From Byssochlamys sp. IMV 00236 (Eukaryota > Ascomycota > Eurotiomycetes > Eurotiales > Thermoascaceae): a DNA stretch of 64,000 nucleotides. Under the pieces are notes generated by a model, which had not been told where the DNA came from, did no database searches, and saw only the letters and a program-made list of their open reading frames with translations. The translations under genes were made by a program, and so were the position numbers. The DNA lies in the NCBI GenBank assembly GCA_001931875.2, contig MSJH02000794.1, positions 1 to 64,000 on the forward strand, written 5' to 3'. Within the stretch, counting starts at the first letter, position 1, and each line of letters opens with the position of its first letter. Shown one piece after another: positions 48,614-60,747 of the stretch.

Positions 48614-49477
48614 CTATGGGAAAAGGGGTTGATCGCCATGACTGATCAGTGGCATCTCGTCTCGCATCTTCCACTCATCATCGCGGGAAGCAAGCATGCC
48701 CAGGTACCACAGTCCCAAAAACAGAGTAAGCTCCGGATTCTGATAAGTTCCCCACGTTCGCCATAGTATCGAAGCTGAGAGCTGTAGATCCCCGTTTTCC
48801 ATTCTTCGAACAGCCACGAGCTCTTTGTCTGTGAGCATGAATCCGTATCGAGAGCCGCGATGGCTCATGTACCAGTTCAGCGTAGCGAGGCCGGCTCGAT
48901 ACGCATGTTGGCCATCAGGTCTCAGTGCGAAGCTGCTGTCCCATTGCCAGCTTGGCCTCACTGCGCCGGGGACTCTATGACGGCTGCTGTCCCTGTCTCC
49001 CTCCACTGCATAGAATGATAATTCGGGCTCATGAGTTCCAGCAAAGCTTGTGTAAGCTCCACCGTCGAAAGAAAGCACTGCTCGACCTTTGAGCCCATGT
49101 CGGGATTCGAGGTAACTGAATGTCGCTCGCAGAGCTCTTCGTACCCGTGGGACCACATGCTCAGCAAGGCGATATTGCAAGTGGCTCTGAGACATTATCG
49201 CAGGGGGAGGCGACTCTGGGAGGGGGTCCGGGGGCAGCATTGTATGCTCCAAGAGCCAATCATACTGATCGAGAATAGTGTCGAGATCGAAATCTAACCA
49301 TTCCGTGAGATTTGGGAGATCTCCAGGGGCATATGGAGGCATATTGCCCTGGCGGCTTGCATCAGGAATTATGGGGATCGGTGGAGGATTGTCTGTCAAG
49401 TAGGTGAGTAGCGATGTTTCGTTCTCCATTTTGGGGAGACTAGGATCAGAAGATGGGTTGTAGAGAAGCCAATTCAT
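48614..49477 (-). CDS. Unrecognised fungal protein
   Basis: A single-exon frame of 287 aa with an ATG start at 49477; a second in-frame ATG lies at residue 17. I do not recognise a named family. The first 100 residues are Pro- and Asp-rich (LTEWLDFDLDTILDQYDWLL). The C-terminal half is more ordered: RPSWQWDSSFALRPDGQHAY, then RAGLATLNWYMSHRGSRYGF, MLTDKELVAVRRM and ILWRTWGTYQNPELTLFLGL. The pattern of a Tyr/Gly-rich strand followed by a TDxELVxxR strand recalls fungal proteins with a PD-(D/E)XK-like or FunK1-associated fold, but this is a resemblance only. No signal peptide or membrane segment is visible. A codon pattern typical of real genes and full-length openness support that it is coding. 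Confidence 0.65.
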   Translation of the reverse strand: MNWLLYNPSSDPSLPKMENETSLLTYLTDNPPPIPIIPDASRQGNMPPYAPGDLPNLTEWLDFDLDTILDQYDWLLEHTMLPPDPLPESPPPAIMSQSHLQYRLAEHVVPRVRRALRATFSYLESRHGLKGRAVLSFDGGAYTSFAGTHEPELSFYAVEGDRDSSRHRVPGAVRPSWQWDSSFALRPDGQHAYRAGLATLNWYMSHRGSRYGFMLTDKELVAVRRMENGDLQLSASILWRTWGTYQNPELTLFLGLWYLGMLASRDDEWKMRDEMPLISHGDQPLFP

Positions 49478-51013
49478 CCAGCATGGTATGGAAGCTCACT
49501 AGATATATAGACAAATCTTCCGGACTACGGATGCATCAGGGAAGATAAGAGTGTCTCAGGCGGATATTCATTGTCAAGTTGGAAGCCTTGCAGTGGATCT
49601 TTGATTCTATGAGATCTACGTCTGACCGATATAGAGAGTTGTGGTGTCATCTCCAGCTAAGTTGACCGTGTAAAACTGGCTTCCTATCAATCACAAACTG
49701 GCAATAAAGAGAAGCGAATGTTTCTGCTGTTCAGTATGCTTCTTTCCAGCAAGGGAAAATGCCTGTCCATACTCAACTTGTTTGATCTTGTGGTCCCACT
49801 GAAAGGTTATAACAGAAATAATAACAATACAAACAACCGATGTTGTTTAGCTTTATGCCTAGGAAGAGACATACAGTGTGCGTGATTCTATTACTTTGTT
49901 GCTGAGTTCGTGTGTATATATAGACTGCCTAGTCCCACATGTAACGGCCAGATTCAGAGAATGAAGTCTTCTCTTTCAGAAGATGAAAGGCCTGGGCTTT
50001 TATCAAAGGACTGCAAAGCTACATAGGCCCAACCAACCAGGTAGCATGGCTACTTTGATACTGTCATTTGCCATTTCCTCACAGATCTCTGCAGGTCTCA
50101 CATGTCAGCCGAGATAGACAGATTTCTGATACTTTTTGAATATATAATGCAAGGGCATTCACAAGATAGATTAAGCGCTGATTCAGGATAGCAATATCTA
50201 TCCTGGAAATATAATTATGGACAAGAGTGACCCGAAACGAGCTATGTATGTAGATTTTTATCGGGCACAAACTGTTGGTACCTGGAATTCCTCCTACAGA
50301 AAAGCCACCCGGAATCCCTTTTACTTCTGTTGTGAACATCCGGAGCGACCATCTGGGATTTGCAGTGCAAGAGGTGGATGGACAGTGGGTAATCTATGGG
50401 CTTATGCAGTGTGGAAGCGTTTGGTAAGTACCTACCTAGTTACATACTGCGATCGAGTTGATCTGGAGAATTCTCCGCCGTGTGTCGCGTGTTCAGCCTG
50501 TCGCCCTACCAATTGTTGTCTGCCGCCCATCCTTGGAGTTGGTGTATTAAAAAAATCCTCTGTATCCTCACAGCTCCAGCATGTTTTTTTTGGTGCTTCT
50601 GATAAGCATATCTTTATGGACACCGTGAGAAGCCGGTGACGGTATTGTATTGATTAAGTAGTTGGCCGCGAACAAACAGCGCCCAGAGTCTGGATGCTTC
50701 CAAAGCACCGCAAAGGGACAGGATCTACCCACAGATCCGAAAAACGTAACTTGCCATTGTAACTCCAACGTTGGCTCAATAATCAGATTGCTGCACAAAC
50801 CCATGCCATATATGCTGGGATCCAATGCAGAGAAACCTGCCTTGATCAGTGTCTGGCTTCGAAAAATGCCTCGGTGGGATCATCTCCACCGAGCCACTGC
50901 CGTGTCCAGCCGGCTGCGCTGGGGAAGAGACACATAAAAATCGGCCCATGTGCTACATGGGAGATCTGGTTCTTTTTTAGATTGCCTATCTTTGAGGCCA
51001 GTATTGTACTCCA
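49478..51013. other. Intergenic region
   Basis: This 1.5-kb stretch lies between the unrecognised gene (-) and the carboxylesterase (+). A frame of 140 codons at 50217-50639 (+) is opposed by frames at 50432-50623 and 50568-50825 (-); none resembles a known protein and none is long enough to decide. Confidence 0.4.
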
Positions 51014-52808
51014 ATGCGTCTGTTCCTCGGTGTGACTGCGCTGTGCTTAGCGCTGGCGCCTCTATGCGTGGCAGTGGCGTTGCCCATTGTTGACTTGGGA
51101 TACGAGCTGCATCAGGCAAACCCCATCAACGTATGTACATTTTTTTGTCCAAACATTTCTATGATGAGTTAAGAAGGATCTGACCGCATGAAGATATCAC
51201 AGGGGCTATACAACTTCAGCAATATCCGTTATGCTGCTCCGCCTGTAGGCGACTTGCGATTCCGCGCACCGGTATCTCCTGAGATAAATCGCTCAGAGGT
51301 ACAAACCGGCACCGTCGGCCGTGTCTGTCCACAGGCAATGCCTCTATGGGCTACGGAGATTGCCCCAAATTTTGTCGAGACTCAGTTGCTCGGGCTACCA
51401 TATAGCGGTCCGTACAATATCAACTCCTCATCCTACCCGACCGGAGCGCAAGACCGTCGGACGACAGAGGACTGCCTGTTCCTGGATGTAGTTGTTCCCC
51501 AAGCCGTGTTTGAAAGATCCCGGAATTCCTGTGGCTTCGCTGGAGTACCTGTCCTGGTTTGGTTGTACGGTGGTGGCTTCACTACCGGAGACAAGAGCCA
51601 GTACGATCCTTCTGGGTTAATCCATCGCAGTATGGAAGGTGGAAAAGATGGTATAGTATATGTGGCTCTGAACTATCGGGTAAGTGGTGCTGTTAGACCC
51701 TCGAAAAGTATGACGCAAATAGCGGGCTAACACTGAGCAGCTGGGAGCCTTTGGCTTTCTGGGAGGCTACAGCATTGTGAAAGACGGCACGTCGAACGCT
51801 GGATTGCTTGATCAGAGACTGGCTATAGAGTGGGTGCATAAATACATCCACCTCTTCGGAGGCGACCCAGAAAAGATCACTATCATGGGGGAATCGGCAG
51901 GCGGAGGGTCTGTTTTGCATCAGATCACCGCTTACGGTGGTGACCAAGGAGTCGCGTTTAAACAGGCCATTATCCAGAGTCCTGGATTCGTGCCCATGAC
52001 GAACGAGAGTGTTCAGGAAGCAACTTTGCAGCAATTCCTGCGAATTGCTAATGTCAGCACACTCGAGGAGGCAAGAAACCTGCCGTCAGAGAAGCTGATC
52101 GCAGCGAATCTGTACCAAGTCGGGGTGAAATCTCCCTACGGTACTTTTACCTATGGCCCTGTCGTCGATAGAACGTTTGCCCCGGCTCTTCCAGGCCAGC
52201 TTTTGCAAGATGGGCGATTCGCCAAGCATGTGAAAGTAATGGTTGGCCACAACGCAGATGAAGGGCTAGAGTTTACTCCTCCCTCTAGTCTCAACGACAG
52301 CGGATTCGAAGCATACCTGAAACAAGCATTGCCAGATGTTTCGCCTGCCGTGCTGAACGAAATAACGGAGGTGCTTTACCCTCCCATATACAATGGCACG
52401 TACGGTTATACAACAAGTGTGCAGCGCTTGTCTTTGGCTATTTCGGATCTAGCCTTCCAGTGCAGCACAGATTATCTCAACCGTGCCTACGACAACCGGA
52501 CGTATGCCTATTGGTTCACTATTCCTCCTGCTCTCCATGGGCAGGATGTACCTTACACGTTTTTCAACGGGTCGAATTTCTTCACCGGGGCGACCACCGA
52601 CGTGAATACTACGGTTGCTATTGCTATGCAGCAATACATCACTAGTTTTGTCGAAACAGGAGTCCCAAAATCTTCCATTGGACCCGTCTTCAACGAGCAT
52701 GGCGAGAAGGGTACCATGATGGACTTTTCGGACTCAGGGATATCGGAAACCCTCGACAACACGGATAATGCACGATGTCGCTTTTGGCAGGGGGCGCCAT
52801 ACGCGTGA
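51014..52808 (+). CDS. Secreted type-B carboxylesterase / lipase
   Basis: Exons 51014-51130, 51203-51679 and 51741-52808 give 553 aa. Residues 1-22 are a signal peptide with a Leu/Ala core. The fold is alpha/beta hydrolase: early NFSNIRYAAPPVGDLRF, the EDCLFLDVVVP block, the oxyanion-hole strand VWLYGGGFTTGD, then the nucleophile elbow GESAGG (Ser about 250). An acidic residue follows in HNADEGLEF and the histidine in PPALHGQDVPYTFF. The full catalytic set is therefore present. The family hydrolyses carboxylic esters in the medium; the substrate is open. Several N-x-S/T sites fit secretion. It is followed on the same strand by a secreted class 3 lipase gene 0.9 kb away. Confidence 0.9.
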
Positions 52809-53674
52809 TCCAGCATCATTGTAAATAAGAGGGATATCAGAAGCAAGCCTGAGTTACGAGAGTGCAGTACATAACCAACTGTTGGCCAGTTAATGGGTTT
52901 GTGAGCTAACTTAACCATAGTTAGTTAACGTAACTGCTGATCAATATCCTCTGTTAGTTAACTAAGTAGTATATGAAATTGACTTTCAATCCTTCGCACC
53001 GACTTGGATGTGCCGAAATGCCTCGGTTGAGCCGTACGGCGTGTCAAATGCGACGAGACGAAGTACGAAACCAGGATGGAAATGCGAAGCATACGACTCG
53101 CAAAGCTAGCAACAACAAAATCCCTTGAAACGAAGAGGAGAATATGATTCGCGGATGGGAATAAGTCCTGATGAGTTGCCGTAATATGGCTGGAGACATG
53201 CTTATTGAACAACGTAATGTCGTTCGATAATTACTGGGATGCAACGCCTTCAACGTGAGAAGTGAAGACCTAAGCCTAAGAGGCTTATTAATTTTACTTA
53301 GAGCTAATAATACTAGCTAAGGGTTTATTAGATTTTAGGTGCATATAAGAGGCTAAGAGCTAGTAGTTCACCCCGCACTTCTCGCGCCTCTAAGCTTGGG
53401 TATAGTGTAGGGATATACAGGCCGCTATACTTTGGGTGCCGAACCGGTGCTCGTGTTCGGGTGAATAGCAAGGGTATCTACCGGATATCTAGGGCACTCC
53501 AAATCTGCAATGGCAAAGGGCGTGTCTTTCGGGCGCGCTGGCACAATTGGCCGTTCCCCCTCCCCTTATACAGGCGTGCGCAGAGCTGTTTAAATCGGCT
53601 TTTAACCCCTTTGTCGCTATTGCCGTTCAAGATGGGGTAGAAACTTGTTCAAGAGTAAATAGACCGACAGGATA
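52809..53674. other. Intergenic region with an AT-rich remnant
   Basis: This 866-bp stretch separates the esterase and lipase genes. Positions about 53265-53345 are AT-rich and full of TTA/CTA steps, like RIP-affected sequence, and are flanked by a short inverted repeat (53253-53263 and 53376-53386). No gene is supported. Confidence 0.45.
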
Positions 53675-54831
53675 ATGGCGGCAGTATCGTCTCCAATTCT
53701 TACTTTATTACTTCTGTATCAGCTCTTTTGGGCTCAGCTGGGGTTATCTAGCACCTCTTCCAGTAAGTTCTTGTTATGTGCTTCTCTCGTTTCCGAGTAT
53801 GCTTGCCATGACCAAATAAACTGACATTCTATATAATACAATCAGTCACTGAGGACATCTATAACCGCCTAGTCCGGTATACTCGTTTCTCGGCAGCTGC
53901 ATATTCTTCCGACTGCCGTGTACCTCCCGAAGGAGCAACAGTTGTCTCATATATCAATAACAACACTACGGATACGCAAGCTACACTTTTTCGGGATGAT
54001 GCTCACCAAGATCTGATTATCGCATTTCGCGGCACCTCGAGCGTGCAAGATTTCGTCTCGGATTTCAATCAAACCTTGGTTCCATTTTCCGGATGTGAAA
54101 ATTGTACGGTATGTATATGATGTGTTTACATATGCACATGTTGATTTTCTGTTCAAGTTTATAAACCCTGTGCCCAAGATACTTATTACTTATGATATAG
54201 GTTCATGGAGGTTACTTTCGACAATGGAACTCTGTAGCTGCTGTGGTTACTGAAGATGTGAAATCTTCCCTAGCCGACTATCCAACATATACCATTAGCG
54301 TGACGGGGCACTCAATGGGGGCATCTCTCGCCGTATTTGCTGCTCAGACCCTCCATGCTTTATTCCCCGATGACAATGACCGACTAACCACCTATACATA
54401 CGGCCAGCCACGGACTGGGAACCCATCATGGGCTGCGTATATAGACTCCTTACTCTCCCAACCAGGCAAATTGTTTCGTGTGACGCATGCGAATGATGGG
54501 GTGCCTCAAATCCCAAGCACTTCAGATGGATATCAACACCACGAGGAAGAGTACTGGGCAAACGATCCACCAAGTGTGGAAAATACTGTGCGGTGCGAAG
54601 GAGATGAACCTCCGGTACAGCTTGCCCGCTGTTATTCCCCCGAAGTACATTTGTATACATGTTTAATTTATTATGATATACTAATAACACTCTTCACAGG
54701 ATTGCAACCTTTCTGAGCCGGGCTTCGGCCTTGGCAATGGTGGGAAGGGTATCAATCTGGCCCATCTCATCTATTTTGGAATTTCTATCGGCGACCCTGT
54801 GGATCCAGGGCTATCGAGCTGCAGTGGATAG
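53675..54831 (+). CDS. Secreted class 3 lipase / feruloyl-esterase-like
   Basis: Exons 53675-53762, 53846-54108, 54201-54614 and 54700-54831 give 298 aa. A signal peptide is clear (TLLLLYQLFWAQLG). The lipase_3 fold is supported by the oxyanion strand DLIIAFRGTSSVQDF, the nucleophile elbow TGHSMGAS (Ser about 155), the aspartate in VTHANDGVPQIP and the final histidine in NLAHLIYF. Cys residues (CENCT and later ones) can form disulfides as in secreted members. Rhizomucor-type lipases and FaeA-type feruloyl esterases share this plan; the sequence alone does not decide between them. The last intron (54615-54699) was placed to restore the HxxY-type C-terminal block, which otherwise is out of frame. 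Confidence 0.88.
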
Positions 54832-55354
54832 AGTTACAGAGACAAGCGGTCTTAATGCATGCGCTCGATGCAGGAATAAGATATCATTGGAACAAAGTAT
54901 TTTCTTCCTATTAGCTGTATCCATATGAAGAGCTATTCGAATCTAAATCATATAGGTATCTGAGTCCCTATTCACCGTCCGTTAACGGGCCTCTGTTCTC
55001 AGTGGCACAATTCTTAGTATGATAGTTTCCTGCGCCGCAGAAATCAGTTCCATTGCGCAGACACGAACAATAATAATGACTACATCCGAGCTTAACTTGA
55101 GCCTTATGTCTATACATTTGGGTCGAAAATATAGACAATTACTAAAATAAAGGCTAGTGACCAAGAAATTAATGCGATCACAGATAAGCATCTTTGTGAT
55201 AAGAACACCCAATCAGAATTTCAGGAAACTTCGCCACTTCATCTCTTTCCACTTCAACTCTTAAATCGTCGCATCTTGTTATTGTCATTGCTATTCTTAT
55301 TTCAGCCTCATCGTAGAAATTCCCCGGAGAGGGATATCTTATGCCTCTGGGAAG
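54832..55354. other. Intergenic region
   Basis: This 523-bp stretch holds the lipase 3' end and the PQ-loop gene promoter. Nothing else is seen. Confidence 0.4.
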
Positions 55355-56391
55355 ATGGACGTTCCAATTGCAGCAGACGTTCTTGGAACAATAGGCGCGG
55401 TTAGTATCTCTCTGCGGAATTGGTATGACTGACTTGCGTACCTAATCTCTTCATTGACTCTTAACCACGCAGGTCTGTTGGTCGATCCAGGTACGCCACA
55501 AATGCTGTTCCTGTCCATATTTGTTCCTTATAGCTGACAATGGTATAGCTCTTGCCTCAAATATTCATCAACTATCGCCGCCATAATACTGAAGGCTTGC
55601 AGCCGGCGATGATGTTGTTATGGGCCGCAGCCGGGGTGCCACTCGGTGTGTATAATATCGTAGAGGACTTCAATGTGGCTCTAAAGATTCAGCCTCAAAT
55701 CCTCACGACGCTTAGTCTGATCACATGGGCACAGTGCCTTTATTATGGAAAGGTCGGATCAATTTCACCTATTCCGTGTTTCCGATGTGCTTACAGATCG
55801 AGTTAGAAATATTCGGTGCTTCGATGCATCTCTGCTGTTGTACCCCTTCTTATGGTTCTAGGAGGAATTGAAGTAGCTCTGATCTTTGCACTATTGGCTG
55901 CTAGAAACAATGATCTCAGATGGCCTATTGTTTTGATGGCGGTTCTCAGCGCGGCTTTCCTGGCAGCAGGGGTGCTGACCCATTACTGGGATATCTATGT
56001 CCATCGAACCGTGAGAGGAATAAGCTTCATATTCGTTGGAATTGACGCTGCCGGAGACTTGTTTTCTCTCGTGTCTGTCTGTAGGTGCATTCATCCTGAT
56101 AATGGAAGAAAGAAATCTGCTCACTAACAATATGTCCATTAAGTGTTCGAGCCGAGTATGGATATCCTCGGCATGGTTATATATGCCACTGAGCTGACGC
56201 TGTGGTGCGGTGTATTTATTTGCGGTGCTGTCTATAACCTCACGCCTTGGATCAAGCGGCGTTCGAAGAAACGGTGCGTCAACGTGCAAGAGCCGGTCTC
56301 TTTGCACCCGATGCCTTCGTCGACTTCTGTGTTTAGAACAGCATCCGGCACGGACGTGGTAACCAGGAGAACCAGACCGCAGCTCTCTTAA
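55355..56391 (+). CDS. PQ-loop repeat membrane protein
   Basis: Exons 55355-55399, 55473-55490, 55549-55752, 55807-56080 and 56144-56391 give 262 aa. The second exon is only 18 nt (VCWSIQ). The N-terminal PQ motif is in SIQLLPQIFINYRRHNTEGL and a second one in ALKIQPQILTTLSLITWAQC. Around seven hydrophobic segments are visible, the arrangement of PQ-loop transporters (cystinosin, SWEET/Ypq relatives). The C-terminal 50 residues are basic and hydrophilic, probably cytosolic. The transported molecule is unknown; some fungal relatives act at the vacuole. The acceptor before exon 4 (AG at 55805-55806) is inferred because the frame has a stop just before it. Confidence 0.8.
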
Positions 56392-56549
56392 AATGCCTAG
56401 TCTTGGTTTAGAAACCGAGCGCCCATGATTTGTGGGAAACGATTTCCCTGGGACTGGGGATGTAACGTACGGCATTTTCGGTGTGGGTGGACATTGTATA
56501 AGTATTGTGTAATTAGTTCCCTATAATCTCAACAACTACATCGCTGATT

Positions 56550-58450
56550 CTATCCTAACAGTTGACAAGACCCATAGTCGCGCAGCATTTGTGCCACGAC
56601 CACAAAGCCGCCAATTGCCGGCGCCCCAAGCGCGAGTAGAATAAGTATGAAACCGATAGTTTCAGCCAATTTGGACCAAAAGTGACCATGGACACGTGCA
56701 TCCTTGACGAATTGCATCTTCTTCGCAAGAGTATGAGAAGCATTCAAACCTCCTACCACGGATCCTACCGCTAGCCAGGACATGGTCCAAGCTCGTTGCG
56801 CGACGGTGCTGGAAGGACCTGCTTTGAAATGAGACATGCCGCCGATGACGGCTAGGGGAAGTGCAGAAATGACAAGGAGTGTGAGTCGATAAAGGATATA
56901 GCCTGGTAATGGGTACTGGTCGGGATGGTTTGCAGTCAAAATAGACCGCTTCGCTGTCTCTTTGAACTTGTAGCAGCTTGGACATATGATTAGGCCGCGT
57001 GTGGCGGGATTTTTCTCATTATCGTCTGTCTCCGAGGATGACTGCTTCTGATTTGAATGGAATATTGAACCAAACCATGTTGCCGTGCGAGACTTGCGGT
57101 TCGTCGTGGTACCTTCCGGAGACTCATCATTCTGCTCTGGTGCTTCTTTCTTTGGCGTTGCTTCCTTCGGCTCAACAATCACGGACGTCTCACTATCGCC
57201 GGCAAGCTGGTCCTCTGCATCTTCTGGTTTGAAAATCCATCCATCATCATCACTCTTACTGTCTTGCTCGAATGAACCGGAAAATACAGCGAACTCTGAA
57301 GAACTCGGGGGAGCAGACTCCAATCTACCCACCATTCCCTGAAACTGACCACCACGATTCAATGCCTCATCCATCATCTCAGAGTGCACCATGTACATAC
57401 TAGCATAGGCCGGAGTAACCAGGTTTCCGAGCATGTTGATAAACGACATGATCAGGTATGGAACGACGGTGAAAGCAAACGACGCGTACCCATACTGAGT
57501 GACCTGGTTCCCCCGAGATCTGTACAAGGTCACCGACGCATATATGATCTGGATGATGGCGATCACAGCCGACCCCATGCTGTAGGATGAGAAGAGGGAG
57601 TATTTGATGTCTGACAACGTCCGAACAAGGGCCGTGGGGGGCACGTATGCTAGCTCATATCCCGGCGGCAAGTGATACGTGCCAAAGATCTGAAAATGTC
57701 GTGGCACCACCTCTAGATGGACATCGTCGACAGCTGATGCTACCCATGGTGGCGTCTCTACTTTCATGTCCACCTGAATTTGATGTTGCTTGCTACGAGA
57801 CACATTATAAGCACATTTCTCGAAAAAGGACAAGGTCCGACACTCACAGTTTCTTTTCATGTTCTGTGACAGACTGAGCATGCTTAGCTAGTATCAGTGT
57901 CAGCGCTATGTCTCTGTAGCTTTGCTACTTATACTGTCTGGAAGTTCTCCAGCAATAACTTACCGAGTAGGGTATATCCATTGCAACCGTCCTCATCCTC
58001 CCGTAGCTCCTTCGGGACATACGCCAGGGAATGCATCATTTCATCACGCTGCGGCTTCCAATCCTGCGAGCGAACTACCATGCACAGGGCGCGTGAGCGA
58101 AGCGCTTGCTGAACCGGGTCTGAAATTGTTGCGGCATGTCTCACGATGGCCACCAGACCGCGCGCTGCACCCATTGCCGGAAAGACAATAGCGAGCGCCA
58201 TATTCATGATGAGGACGTATTTCGACTCGCCTGGAAAAGATACCACAGTGGCTGCGTGAGATAGGTAATTCCCAAGGAAGAATGAAGCAACATCGCTCCA
58301 GGTTGTTGGCACGCAGAGCAGGTGTTTGGCAGCGGAGTATGTGATTCCATCAGGAACAGTAATGGTCACATCTCGCGGCAGGACAGCTGCACTGATTAGT
58401 TGGAATAGTCCCAACAACCATGAGAGTGCGTGTAGCATCCACCCTGCCAT
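56550..58450 (-). CDS. Multi-pass membrane protein of unknown function
   Basis: Exons 58450-57964, 57887-57848 and 57792-56550 give 589 aa. I do not recognise a family. The N-terminus has a signal-like hydrophobic stretch (WMLHALSWLLGLFQLISAA). Further membrane segments are YVLIMNMALAIVFPAMGAAR, a pair around GSAVIAIIQIIYASVTLY and FTVVPYLIMSFINMLGNLVT, then after a long acidic Ser-rich loop (about residues 345-460) three more near the C-terminus (LTLLVISALPLAVIGG, TMSWLAVGSVVGGLNA, IGFILILLALGAPAIGGFVV). The 40-nt second exon was placed because it alone links the two open parts in frame. The 158-bp spacing to the convergent PQ-loop gene is short. Function cannot be guessed safely. Confidence 0.7.
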
Positions 58451-58678
58451 CGCGTGTATGGGGGATCCCCCGGCTGTCTCTGCTTTCTGTGCCCCGTAGA
58501 GCGGAGCAGAGAAAACATACGAGGCGTCAGCGGAATGGCATCCTCGATGATTTTAAGTATTGCTTTTCTTTTTCAATCATCGGGCAGCCAGACTGTTTAG
58601 GGGCTAGCTGAAAGAATAACTTGGCCTATTATACGAAAGCTTGGCCAGCCTTATTCGATGATAAGATGTCTAAAATTA

Positions 58679-58725
58679 CTGTGTTTAGTCATCTGATGAC
58701 TGTTTCCACCTGCCGACTGTTTTTT
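58679..58725 (+). repeat. Left terminal inverted repeat
   Basis: The repeat starts CTGTGTTTAGTCATCTG and ends CCTGCCGACTGTTTTTT. It is preceded by TA at 58677-58678. Confidence 0.9.
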
Positions 58726-58768
58726 TAAAAATTCCCCAATTAATTTAACCACCCACTAAACTACCAAT

Positions 58769-60500
58769 ATGGATCTTATTTTATTAGCTCTTAAAGATTT
58801 AAAGTTTTTAAAGCCTAGTAAAAAGCCTAATTACATAAAAACTGTAAAAAAATATAGTATAAACTAAATAACCCTATTACGATAATATAAGGGCGTCCAG
58901 GGCCTGTTAATAGTCTAATATAAAAATTAATAATTCCTAAATATTTAGTAAGAGAAAATACTTATTAAATAGATTAATGGCCTTACAGAATATAGCCTAC
59001 CTCCCTTATATAAAATATTATAAAATTTTATAAAAAAAATCTCTAAAAAGGAGCCCGGGCGGTAGTAGCCACTATATTTTATAAAGAGATATAAGAAAGA
59101 CCTCCTATTAGCCTGGGGTATTATTATAAATATCTTACGCAAATAAGCTAATTCTGCATTTAAATATTCCCTATATTTTAAATTTATAGATTAAAAGCTA
59201 TAGAAATTTAATATTAAGCTATATAATATCTATAATATAAATAAGAAGGGTTTTATAATTAGAGTCTTAAAAAAAATTAAAAAAATCTTTTTTTACTATT
59301 ATTATAAGCAGGGATATATTAAATAATTAATTTAAGATAAGAATAGGGAATAGATTATAATGCTTATTATTATTTATATAGATAGGATATTGCTATTACT
59401 AGCTCTAATCTATAAGGCTATATTAAAAGAATTATAAAATATATAGCTTTAAATATTTAACCCTAAAATTTATAAATACTTTTTTACCTCCTCTTTTAAT
59501 AGCTAAATTAATAATAAGATAAGATATTAATAGCTAGTTAAAATCTTTAATAGGGAGACTAAAATAAAGGCAGGCAGAGGCTACCAGCTATTAATCTTTA
59601 ATAGCTATAATTCTTATATTATAAAATACTTTATTAATTATTGCGATTATAATAGAATCCTATTATTATTATTTCTGCCTTATTCTATATATATATTATA
59701 ATTGCTTAATATTTCTCTATTTAGCCTATTAGCTAAAGCCTATAATACTTATTTAGATATCTAGCTAAATAAATACTTAAGATTTAGTTATTTTAAAAAG
59801 AGGGATTTCTTTAATCTCTTTTTTTTTAGCTGAGACGCTGCTTTTATAGTAAAAAATATTAATAATAGATAGGCAGTAACTAGTCTATACCTATTTAATT
59901 TATAGGTCGTTCTTAAGTGTTTTAAAAAAAAACTAAAGAAAGGCCTTTTTTAAGCGAATTAAGTTAGTTAGTATTATCTGTAAGTAACTAATAAAAGATT
60001 AAAAAGCTTCTATAAGAAGTTTTGAATAATATATATAATAAGAAGGTATTAAAGCTTATAAATACTATAATAGACCTATATACTAAAAATATACTCCTCT
60101 AATAATAAAATATTAGTCTATAATATATTATTCTTAATAAGCAGGTAAAATAATAGCCTGCTAGAATTTTATAGCTTTCTCCCTGCCGACTAAAAAATAA
60201 TAATATTATTTTCTTTAATCTAATTAAGGTTTAGGAGGCATAGTAGATTTTAGCAGATAAGGAGAAAGCTAAATAATAATTATAATACTAAAAATAAGAG
60301 TTTTAATTTTAATAGCAGCGGCAGCGAAAAGAGAAATAATATATTATTTAAGAAAAGTATAAAATCTAAAAAGCAAACTATTTAGCTCGCCTATAAATAT
60401 AGGAAGAAAAATAACGCTTTAAAGAAAAAAAAAAATAGCAAAATAGGCAGTTATTTAGCTTTAAAAAGAATTAAAATAGGCTAATTAGAGCTTAAAGAAG
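58769..60500 (+). pseudogene. Degenerate Fot1/pogo transposase
   Basis: From the ATG at 58769 the reading gives MDLILLALKDLKFLKP and then PNYIKTVKKYS, the helix-turn-helix start of pogo/Fot1 transposases, until the first stop at 58865-58867; the stop sits where relatives have an Arg codon. Near 59237 the text YNINKKGFII matches the family block with the first catalytic Asp (normally xNMDEKGF), here changed to Asn. Near 59594 the block that is normally FDGHxSH reads FNSYNSYI, so the second catalytic Asp is also Asn. Each change is the C-to-T or G-to-A type expected of RIP. The end coordinate is approximate. The protein cannot be active. Confidence 0.8.
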
Positions 60501-60747
60501 AGATCTAAACCTATAAAATAATAGATATTGGAAGAAAATATTATTAAATAGATGATTAAAGCTAAAATAGGCCCCTTAGCAGTAACTAGTTGAGAATAGT
60601 AGATATAACTGCCCGAGCGATTTAGGGATCCTAAAAACTAGTCTAATATAATTTATTAATTGCCTAGATTAAACCCTCTAAATATTAATTAATTTAAATA
60701 TGTTATCGTTAAAATCTAGTAGATTTAATAATTCGGCGTCCTATAGT

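Noticed and set aside
50217..50825. Possible small gene (140 codons on +, 85 on -)
   Set aside because: Frames overlap on both strands, show no recognisable domain, signal peptide or splice pattern, and I cannot choose between them.
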